Assembly: GCA_002914845.1 (NCBI GenBank)
Contig: JXTC01000053.1
Coordinates: forward strand, 687,653 to 751,652
Length of the DNA: 64,000 bases
Direction of reading: 5' to 3'
From: Trema orientale
Lineage: Eukaryota > Streptophyta > Magnoliopsida > Rosales > Cannabaceae
The notes beneath the pieces are model-generated. The model ran no database searches. It was not told the origin of the DNA and worked only from the letters and a program-made list of their open reading frames with translations. The position numbers were made by a program, and so were the translations under genes. Positions 50,941 to 64,000 of the stretch are shown piece after piece. Numbering within the stretch: the first letter of the stretch is position 1; each line of letters opens with the position of its first letter.

Positions 50941-50945
50941 AAAAA
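48392..50945 (+). mobile_element. 5'-truncated L1-type LINE
   Basis: A 14-bp duplication AAGTAGCTGAAGAA (48378-48391 and 50946-50959) flanks it, and the A-run at its 3' end merges with the right copy. LINE-like coding begins right at 48392. It lacks the endonuclease and the RT N-terminus, which points to 5' truncation on insertion. Confidence 0.8.
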
Positions 50946-51826
50946 AAGTAGCTGAAGAATTGGGTCCTTCTTTTCATGTAATGTGGTATGAAATCAGTTA
51001 GATTTGATGGGTCATAATATTTCAATAATAGATTTAAAGAAATTCTACATAGATGTCTTCTGGTTATTAAGATGTGCAAATTTTGAAGTTTGGAACTTGA
51101 TTTTCAAAATTTTTTATGGTTATTGTTTTTTTTTTTTTTGTTGCTAATAAAAAAAAAGGGTTTTGTAGTTAAGGATTCAAAGGAAGATTTTGTTGCTCTT
51201 AGGTGTTTGTTAATGGGTTTTGTGTGTTGCTATTTGAAGAAAGTGTTTTCTACTTTCCTGAAAGTTACATCGAGCAGGTTTATTTCTTTCAATTTGAGGA
51301 CTATGTTTTTCGAATTTGATTGGAATTTACTTTGTGAAAACATCCACGAATCAAATATTTTACCATCCCCTTAAATCCTCTGTTGCAACACCAACGTTTA
51401 GTATTTTTTTTTCCCCCTCTAAATGTTTGGTTGAAGGTATTGTACTGATCATGATCTTTTTTTTCTCTTCCTATTAATCTCTTTTTCAATTTACCCCTTG
51501 AATGCAAGTTGAATTAGATACAAATGAATTGTTTTCACAAGTACCTAAGGTATAATCCATTATCCGAACATATCGGAGTCCAAATTTTTTCCTCCAAATT
51601 ATAGAGACTAATAGACCCAAGCTTTTTGAAATTTTATTCCATGACATATCTCTCTAAAATAGATCATGTTCAATTCATGTGTGACTTCACGGCTAAAACT
51701 AATAGAAGTTAAGGAAAAGGACTAAAGTGTTACAAAAATAAAAAGTCTGAGGAACTTACAAAATAGAGAATAGGGACTTAAATAATGCTTTGGATAAAGA
51801 ATGAGGACCCCAGATAATATTATTCT

Positions 51827-52830
51827 TTTTTTTTTTCTCTTAATTTCTGTTCCTTATTCCTAGTTTTGAAAAAGTAAAAGAAAATTTCCACTAGTTTTTA
51901 TGCTTTAAAAATCAAAGAAAAGTGAAAAAGTTCTTAAAGTGCGGACGTGATCTGTGAGCTAAATGTGATGCACGTTTTTTTAAAATTGTTTAATCGCTTT
52001 CAAATATGTCATCCTTTTTATGTTGTCTAGTATGTATATTAGTTTGTAAGCGATGCCCCATATTACTAAAACATACTATTTATCGAGGGAATAAAAATCA
52101 ACTATATATAATAGCTTAATAAAGAAACCACTCCTTGTTGAAAAATAAGTTTTTTAAAATACTGTCGGTTAATTTGTAAGAACTTCCCAAACTAACAGTC
52201 CTTTATCATCTCTATTATATTCAAATTGACCGAACTTACTTCGTTTTTTCATTTTGGCTTTTGGTTTAACTCATACTCTATCGGTGTGTACCTATTGAAT
52301 TTTGAACTTTAAGGCTCTTTTTATACACCCCTAAATGATAGTGCCCCAATAAAGTGTTTATAAGATGCATAATTTTTTAAGGATCAATTTAAAAAATGAC
52401 CGTTTTTTATAATCATTTAATAAACGACTATTTTATAATTTTATTTTGATAAATAATTATTTTTAAATTGATCTATTTTCAAAAAATAAATCAATTTATA
52501 GAAAATAAATTAATATTAAATATGAAAAAGAGATATTTTTAGTTAAGATTCAAAATTCAGTCATCTTTTAATAGTATTTGAAAAATGATCATTTTTCAAA
52601 TAACGATCCAAAATTCGGTTCTTTAGCTTAAAAACCCTTACTATTTTGACTAAAATATTTGCAAATCACAATATGCATTGATTAATTCACAAGAACATGG
52701 AAGCAGAGAAAATGGACCAGCTTTCTTTACCCCCCTCCTTGAACTAATATTTCACTTAGTTCACGTCATAATATTAAAATTTAAAGAATATAGACACCTG
52801 GTCAAGTCAAATGAATTAAAAAAAAAAAAG
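51827..52830. other. Intergenic sequence
   Basis: AT-rich, with no gene seen. Confidence 0.35.
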
Positions 52831-53626
52831 AAGCTAATAATACAAAAATTCCCAAAATTTTAACAAATTTGGTAAAATTAATTATGAACTCATTTTTCTT
52901 GAGTAAAACCCCTTATGTTAAGAATATTAGTTATGTCGCACTTATTTATTGTGAAAGTTTCACATGGTGTAAAATCAATGTCATAACTGGTATTTTACAT
53001 GGTTTAGCCTATAATTTAAAAAAAAGAAAAAAGAAAATTGAAACAATAAGAAGCTTACATGAAAGAAAGAAAAGTTTTAGATTTTTCAGTGACTCTGTTG
53101 TACATTGGCAGACGCGTCTCATTTCCTAAACATCGTTTTCCCCAATAATTGACTACCGCGATTTGCTGTTACTCTTCTACTAAATCTAAACATACAAGCA
53201 AGATTTTTTGACTTATTTTCATACTATATTAAGCTAATAATACAAAAATCTCCAAAAGTTCAACTAATTTGGTAAAATTAATTATGAACTCATTTTACTT
53301 GAGTAAAACCCCTTATGTTAAGAATATTAGTTATGTTGCACCTATTTGTAGTGAAAGTTTCACATAGTGTAAAATCAATGTCATAACTGGTATTTTACAT
53401 AGTTTATCCTATAATTTTTTTAAAAAAATATTCAAAAACAAAAAGAAGCTTACATAAAAGGAAGAAAGTTTTGGATTTTTCAGTGGCTCTATTATATATT
53501 GGCAGACGCGTCTCACTTTCTAAACACCGTTTTCCCTAATAATTGACTGCCACGAGTTGTTGTTACTCTTCCACTAACTCTAAATATGCAAGCAAGATTT
53601 TTTGACTTCTTTTTACACTATATTAA
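52831..53626. repeat. 400-bp tandem duplication
   Basis: Two direct copies (52831-53230 and 53231-53626), each starting AAGCTAATAATACAAAAAT. Shared blocks include CCCCTTATGTTAAGAATATT, GTCATAACTGGTATTTTACA and TTGGCAGACGCGTCTCA. Differences are spread evenly. The ORF at 52869-53129 lies in one copy and is broken in the other, so it is not a gene. Confidence 0.85.
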
Positions 53627-54467
53627 TGACTCATAAAATTTTTTTTATAAAATAATTTGTGGTTATGTTATGTACTTTTAATTATATTATGATTTCTAGA
53701 TTTGAGTTTTGCTTCAGGATTAAATTTAGGTTTGACTTAATCACATAAAAATTATTGAGTCTCTCTTATAATAATATAATTTATTTTTAAATATGCAAGG
53801 TTCATGACTATACTAAGAAATTTTACAATATATAAATGAGCATATATTTATGTGTAACATATAGAAAGCCATGTGCCAAATTGATGGGAAAAACGAGTGC
53901 AATATCTAAAATATCAGTTATACCATTTGATTTCACACTATAAAAAGTTTTTTATTTTACACTACAGAAGACTTATGTTATTATTTGGAGTGTCAAAATC
54001 TGAATTCTCTAATATTAGAGAGTTTTACTCTCAAAAAAATGAATTCAATATCAATTTTTCAAATTGGTTTAGACTTCATGTGAATTTTGTATTAAATAAA
54101 TAAAAGTAACCATGCATAATTAAAAAGAATCAACTATACAAGTTTACAGCTAGTTGCAAAAAACATGTATTTAATTGTTCATATATACACATATATATAA
54201 GGATAATGCTTTCGGTACTAATTTTTGTACCAAATTTTTAATACTAATACATGTGATATATAATTTATCATAACTCAATTGATGATAATGATTAATCTAT
54301 TTGTGGTAAGTTTTAACATACCAATTAGATGGTGACAACTTACATGCCACGTGTGTTGGTACAAAAAATTTGGTATAAAAGTTGGGATATGTAGCGTTAT
54401 CCTATATGTAAATATGAATATAAATTTAGTGTTGGTTACTATTTGGACTATAAGTCTTTTTTTTTTT
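53627..54467. other. Intergenic sequence
   Basis: AT-rich, with no gene seen. An inverted GGTAC(C/T)AAAAATT-like pair (about 54212-54240 and 54357-54385) could be the ends of a small TIR element, but the TSD is unclear. Confidence 0.35.
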
Positions 54468-54714
54468 TTTTAAAGAAAAATTTAGGTGAATGACTAAAAT
54501 TTTAAATTTGATTAAGTAGATATCTATTTTATAGCTAAATGTTTAAGTATATATATATATATTTATATTTACCAATTTCAATTAATGTACTGAGTATATA
54601 AATTTTTATGTTCACACTTGGTATATAAATATATGTACCGAATATTTTGCTATAATATTTAAAAAATAGACATTTACTTAAATTAGGCCCAAAATTAAGT
54701 CATTTTGCTATAAG
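54468..54714. mobile_element. Foldback MITE, family copy 2
   Basis: The same family as 42308-42595, in reverse orientation. Matching blocks are ATGACTAAAATTTTAAATTT, AGTAGATATCTATTTTATAG and the right end with CCCAAAATTAAGTCATTTTG. Confidence 0.55.
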
Positions 54715-54973
54715 ATCTTTTTGTAGGGGCCATAAGCTGCCTGCATTTTAGTATTTTACTTCTCATACCATTGGCTTCTAATCATTATAAAATATTTTTT
54801 TCCCCTTAAATTATTCATTTATGTTTCTGGAAGCATAATATTGTCTTTCGATTTATGATCCCCAGTTCCCACAAGTGGCAGCGGGAATGTGGGGGCAATG
54901 CATTAAAATTTATTATAAAACTTCATTTACGAGAATTATTAGACAGAGTCACAGAGTTAATCAACACTTCGAA

Positions 54974-55599
54974 TAGGGATGGCAATTCGGGTTACGACAC
55001 GACGACAGGACATAAACACGACACGATTTTTTGCTGGTTAGGGTTGAAGAAAAAGGGTGCGGGTCGGGTTCGGGTCGACCAGCCTGACACGAATTAAAAA
55101 ACGGGTCGGGTTCGGGTTAACCCGCTTAACACGAACTTGACCCGTTTGACCCGCCAACAAATATATATAATTAAATTATAAAAATATTTTTTATTTAATT
55201 TGTTTATGACTATTATTATAGATATATTTAATTTGTACAATGTAAGTGTTTGGGATTATAAGTTATTAATTATATTTATAAATTACCCCTAATTTATTTA
55301 TTTTAAAATGAGACAATGATAACCTTAGAAAAAGAAAATATAAGTAAAAAAAAAAATACAGGTCATAGCGGATTGGCGGGTCAAAAAACGGGTTGACGGG
55401 TCAAAATCAGGTTGTGGGTTGAATGTTATTCACTAAAGCGGGTTGTACGGGTCGGGTTCGGATCAACCCGTTTTAGGTGCGGATCAGGTTTGTGTTGATG
55501 GTTTTTTGACACGGCGGGTCACGAGTCGGATTCAGGTTGATATAATTTATGTATATATTAGATTTCAACCCGACCCGTCGACACGAATTGACACCCCTA
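54974..55599. mobile_element. hAT-like MITE, 626 bp
   Basis: An exact 8-bp duplication ACTTCGAA (54966-54973 and 55600-55607) flanks TAGGGATGGCAATTCGGGTT on the left and CACGAATTGACACCCCTA on the right. An 8-bp TSD is typical of hAT. Subterminal regions are full of GGGTCGGGTT / AACCCG(A)CCC words, and the core is AT-rich. No transposase. Confidence 0.85.
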
Positions 55600-55607
55600 A
55601 CTTCGAA

Positions 55608-57544
55608 CAATAAATAATATTTTTATTTTAATGAGGAACAAGATAAAGAAACGTTAGAGAGACATGTGATGGAAAAACTTAGGCATGGCCGTGTAAGAAT
55701 ATAAAATGAAATAATGGAGAATGGAGGATAAAAATATAATATCCTGAAATAGATTATCAAGCATTATGTATGGTTAGCATAACTTATATAATACTTTTAA
55801 AAGTTTCACAATAATGCTTACAGGAAAAAATAAGAATTTTAAGCTTACCATCAATTCCAATAATGAGATCAATTTAGCATTTCAAGCTCAACTAACATAA
55901 ATGATCATGTCTGAGTAATTATTTATGCTTATAATGTTTTGTTACACAATTTACAAAATAAACTTGGTTTGTAATTTCGTTTGTGAAGTTCTATGGTGAA
56001 ATTCATCATTAACAAAAAAAAAAAAAAAAGTTATAATGGTTCAAAAATGTAACTAGACTATTTTTCAGAAACCTACTCATATTTATCTTTTTCTATTTTC
56101 TTTTTCAATAGTTCATTTAGTAGAAAAATCAGTTGCGTAATCAAATCTAAGGTGCATACTAAAACAAAAGAAGAAACTAAAGAAAATATGCACACGTCTA
56201 AAGAAAATATGCACACGTTTATATTATTGGCCACGACCATAATGGGGCTACTCTAATATGACCTTATATAAGACCATTTGCTATCAAATGTTTGATTACA
56301 AATATAAGGTTCAAATAGAATAATAATAGCTTTGCTCAAATATACCTCATCGCATAGGATTTAAGCTACATTCCAACCCCCTCGGATCAATAGATCTGAC
56401 ATACTTTCCTATCTCTCTCTCCGTCTAGCTCTCTCTCTCTCTCTACTTAAATCCAAAAGCTTAAAATTGAACGATCTCTCCTGTTTTTCCTCTCTTTGGT
56501 GCTATTTCTCCCCCTTTTTCTTTAAGAGACGAAGACAAATCTTTCAAATCCATTCTTAAATTTTAGTCACAATGATAATCTCTCTCTAACTATGTTGATT
56601 TTTTTCTTTTTTTAGGTTATGGATTATTTGGAGTTTGTGAGTATCATTTTCTATGCAAGTTTCGACTTTTTCTTCTTTATTTTCATTATCTTTTTCGTTA
56701 TTCTTTGGTGACCAAGATTGGACACTAATGTGTGCCTCTAATTTTTTCAAGATAATAATCATTGAGTCCTGCGATGAGTGGTGATATTTTTGAGATAATG
56801 GTTAAGAATAAATATTTAGGAATTCTGTAATTAGGAAAAACAAACAGAAATAAAATTAACTAAAAAAGAATGAGCAAGCCCGAAAAGAAACAAAAGAAGC
56901 CAAGAAATACTCCCAAAATATTTTTTTTCTTTGAATTCGTATGGGTTGTTTCATTTCATATGACATCCTCCAAAAACAAAAAAGAGAAGCAGACTGTGAA
57001 AGAATGTGCAAAGTTTCATCTTATTTGAATATTTGGGAGAGTTTTACTTCTTTGTTCTCCGTCTCAAATTTTTTTACCTTTATTATTTCTCTTTTTTTCT
57101 TTCAAACGAAGCTACCTCTGTCACTTGTTCGAAAATGGGTTTAAAACGAAAGTTCAAGAGTTTTCTTTTGATGAGAATCAATGGTGTTAATTATGTATTT
57201 TTTTTGAAAGATTTAAAGATTTTTATTCTATGAGAATTAATACCATCTATATCTATTTCCATAATTAGTTTTATTTAAAGAATTCAATAATTTTTTGAAA
57301 ATTTTCCTTCACAAACTATTCAGTCATCGAGGCAAAGGCCACGAAGAAGGAAGAAGAAAGAAGATAGAGTTCCATTTTTTTTTTTTTTGTGTCCTTCTCT
57401 GTTTTGAGTTTTGGTACAGTACATCACATTTCGTGTACACTCATTTATCTAACTATTAGTTCTCACCATCACACGGCTCAAAATTGACAGCCTTATATAG
57501 GGACAAAACAAGAGCCCTTACTATAGACATGCCCCTTACTATAT
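55608..57544. other. Intergenic sequence with one arm of a direct repeat
   Basis: About 55935-56160 is similar to 57545-57790 (AAACTTGGTTT, TTGTGAAG.TCT and TCTTTTTCTA-type blocks). A 20-bp word, CTAAAGAAAATATGCACACG, is duplicated at about 56178 and 56198. A (CT)n-rich tract is near 56410-56450. Short ORFs here show no domain. Confidence 0.45.
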
Positions 57545-57790
57545 TATTCTATAACACAATTAACAAAACAAACTTGGTTTATAAATTTCTTTGTGAAGCT
57601 CTTTGGGTAAAATCCATCAAATCTATTAAAAAAAAATGTTATAGTGGTTCAAACTTCAGAATGTATCTAGACTACTTTTATCTTATGTAGCCTACTCATA
57701 ATTATCTCTTTCTAATTTTTTAATACAGTCATTTTTGCTACTTTGCTATAATTATAAAACTCCCTCGCCTAGTCAAATCTCATTCTGTAT
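57545..57790. repeat. Second arm of a dispersed direct repeat
   Basis: Corresponds to 55935-56160, about 1.6 kb away, same orientation, with clear but incomplete similarity. It could be an old duplication or two copies of an unnamed element. Confidence 0.45.
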
Positions 57791-58032
57791 TTTTTTTTTT
57801 TTTAAAAAGCATGCACCCTTTCAATTTACCCAAAAAAAAAAAGGAGTAAAAAGCCAGTAGCCAATAGAAACGAGAGTAACAATCAAGGGGCGTGGGAACC
57901 AAAAATTGGTGTTGGCAACGCGAAAGCCGCTCCAAACTTCTAGCCCTGGCGGGTCCCTTGAAAACGACAAAAAAGGAGCAGTCTCACTCGTCCACTCATC
58001 CAAGGCAAAGTCACCAAAAGCCGAGGCTGACG

Positions 58033-58179
58033 ACGTGGCTCTCTCCCATTCGCTACAAGAGTACAGAAAAGTCTTCTTTCTTACCCACCCACTTTACCCA
58101 CTCTCACAAGTACCGCGCGACCGCGAGTGTCCTTATTTATTTGTTTGTTTTTATTCCATTAGCTAGCCAACGACGTGGC
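58033..58179 (+). promoter_or_regulatory. Two ACGTGGC cores upstream of the protease gene
   Basis: ACGTGGC lies at 58033-58039 and 58173-58179, each within GACGTGGC. ACGTGG is the core of ABA-responsive elements and G-boxes. RD21 was named for its dehydration response, so these are plausible but untested control sites, 340-490 bp before the start codon. Confidence 0.45.
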
Positions 58180-58403
58180 GCGTGACAACACCGCCGCTTC
58201 AGTTATCTCTGGTCCACATACTCCTCCGTCATCGCCTCATTCACAATCACAATCACATCCCTCCATTTTTCTTTTTCTTCTGCATAAAAAACTCCCTTTT
58301 TTTATTTAATTTATTTTCTTAAAATAAAAAATCTCCTATTTTTTAATTCATAATAATGATTTATCCCCAATAAATTAAGAGACAGGCCAGCCCCATTTTT
58401 TCT

Positions 58404-58410
58404 TTATAAG
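58404..58410 (+). promoter_or_regulatory. TATA box of the protease gene
   Basis: TTATAAG lies 115 bp before the start codon, followed by a C/T-rich stretch with CTCATACTCA (about 58435), a suitable initiator. The leader would then be about 75-80 nt and ends in a GA-rich run just before ATG. Confidence 0.55.
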
Positions 58411-58518
58411 GGTACCTCCTTCTCCCCCACTTTCCTCATACTCATTCCCAGTTCTTCACTATTTTTCATTTTTTCTCAAACAATATTTTTATTCAAAAAA
58501 AGAGAAAGCGAGAGAGAA

Positions 58519-62369
<3,851 letters not shown>

Positions 62370-64000
62370 ACAAACATTTAAAGCTTTTATGCAGGAGTAA
62401 CCAAAACCAGAAAGGGCCAAAGAATTGCAGTATGCTTGATGTTCTTCCCGATATGGCGTACTCCTCCCATTTCCACCACCGAAGATGCAGATGGATGGAA
62501 TATCATAAATGATTATTCTGATGCTGATTTGTATGTACCGCTCTATTTTATACGGTTAGCATTTGAACCAGGGACAAATATATTATTGTTAGCTTCAAAG
62601 TCCTCTGTAAATTAACTCTTAATTCAGCATTGACTATCATTTCAATGCTACTCGTACTTGGTATTTGTTCAATACTATTGGCATTTCCCTTTCAATGTCT
62701 CCAAGTCTCTTAACTTTGATGAGTTGATCTCTCCAGATCATTTCATCTAACCAGTACATTACATAGCTGAATCCTCGGGCTTTGTGTCTGCATTTCTGGA
62801 CTTTTAGTTAGTACTTAGCAGGAATTATGGGTGTTTAATTTTCTCAGAGGGTGATATAGAGTCCATCAACCTAAGTTCGAAAGAGGGTCCATGCGACCAA
62901 AAGTTCACAGAACTCGGATATTTGTATTTAGGATTTCTCACTTTTTACTTGATGTTCTTTATGCATTTATTAAAGCTACCGAGAGTTTTTAAGAGTTGAT
63001 ATTAAGAATTCTCACTTGAACTTGATACTTTTTGTGGATTTATTCAAGATGCTGACAGCTAATGACCCTTTTGCTGTCTTCATAAGTTGAAAGATCAACA
63101 AATAAGCAAGTGTGCAAGGAAACCTCCCCATACAAACTGCTTACCTTTACAACTCTACTTCTAAAGAGAAGGATAGTTCAAGAGTCGGAAACCTCCCCAC
63201 ACAAACTGCTTACCTTTACAACTCTACTTCTAAAGAGAAGGATAGTTCAAGAGTCGGAAACCTCCCCACACAAACTGCTTACCTTTACAACTCTACTTCT
63301 AAAGAGAAGGATAGTTCAAGAGTCGGTTACATCAATATGAAAATCGATTGTTGCTGCCTCGAGGGACCCATAAAAGCATTTACACCATACGCCACCATGA
63401 GCATAATAAGTATGCAATGACTGGATAGTTACAAAAATATCTCATATCTTTAGGCGAAATGTACAATTTTTTGATTTTCATAAATAATAAAAATTATTTC
63501 TTGGGTTAGCAAATCAATACAAATTTTATGTCTTCATTCAATTTTTCTAAAAAAGAAAAAAGTATAAAAATTATCCATCTGAATTAGCAATTTCATACAA
63601 AATTTCATGTTTCTGTCTAATTTGGTCAAATTGATATGCAAAAAGAAAAATTACAGAATAAATTTCAGGTTTCTTTCTAATTTGGTCAAATTGATATGCG
63701 AAAAGAAAAATTACAGATACTTTAAACATTTAACCAAATAAATACAACAGGATGAAAAGTTGGTGATAGGTGGATGAAGGAAAAAAAAACTAGATGAAGA
63801 AAAAAGAAAAATAGTCAAATCAATATTGTTTTTTTCTTTTCTTTTTTGGATGGAGAAAAGCCCTCATACAAGTTGAGGGTAAGAAAAACAATAAAAGTAG
63901 AAGATACAACAGTTAACGGTTACAGAACAAAGCTAAAACTACTCAATACAATCACACAAAACACCCGCAGGAAGCGAGGCATGAATAAGATCACCAAAAA

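Larger units (their letters stand above)
47901..51826. mobile_element. Long-TIR element carrying a LINE insertion
   Basis: The left end GGGATAATATCACCTGGGGT (47901) is matched by the reverse complement of the right end (ACCCCAGATAATATTATTCT, to 51826). The arms extend about 170-220 bp, for example GTCCCTATTCT.TGTTTTGTA and GTGAAGTCACACATG. T-runs flank both sides. About 1.36 kb remains once the LINE (48392-50945) is removed. No transposase was recognised. Confidence 0.75.

Overview
This is an AT-rich plant nuclear window. The evidence is a papain-like cysteine protease gene of the RD21 type (spliced GT-AG, C-terminal granulin domain), Ty3/gypsy elements of the Tat kind, Ty1/copia, L1-type LINE, CACTA, hAT, PIF/Harbinger and Mutator-like elements, and a plant mobile domain (PMD) reading frame. 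The species cannot be fixed from the sequence; a dicot is likely. Only one gene looks intact: the cysteine protease at 58519-62369. Almost everything else is decayed or non-autonomous mobile DNA, tandem repeats and featureless AT-rich sequence.

Layout. 0-5.4 kb: a Mutator-like foldback MITE with a 9-bp target duplication, a 590-bp tandem pair of LTR-like units, a short retroposon that starts with a full-length 5S rRNA copy and also carries tRNA-like promoter boxes, a second A-tailed insertion at the same target, and a foldback MITE. 5.8-19.2 kb: a degenerate Tat-lineage Ty3/gypsy element on the minus strand (gag-protease-RT-RNaseH-extra RNaseH-integrase in essentially one frame, broken by about ten stops). 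An antisense PMD reading frame of about 930 codons lies on the plus strand between integrase and the presumed 3' LTR. 19.5-22.1 kb: a non-autonomous CACTA element (TSD TAC). 22.4-23.0 kb: an A-tailed retroposon with a 12-bp TSD. 23.6-34.4 kb: a copia element with both LTRs, split by a gypsy-like LTR (TSD AAAAC) that itself holds a second decayed copia element, a MITE and a GC-rich palindrome cluster. 35-38 kb: two TIR MITEs. 39.6-41.6 kb: about 2 kb densely packed with TTGAC/GTCAA cores (W-box sequence), many in palindromic pairs. 43-44.6 kb: an 81-bp minisatellite and a TGGGCC-rich patch. 46.9-51.8 kb: two long-TIR elements side by side in poly-T, the second holding a 5'-truncated LINE with a 14-bp TSD. 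52.8-55.6 kb: a 400-bp tandem duplication and a hAT MITE (TSD ACTTCGAA). 58-62.4 kb: the protease gene with a TATA box and ACGTGGC cores upstream, followed by a 69-bp minisatellite.

The mobile elements date each other by nesting: gypsy-like LTR into copia A, copia B and a MITE into that LTR, and a LINE into a TIR element. All coordinates, TSDs and exon boundaries were read by eye; no database search or alignment was run.
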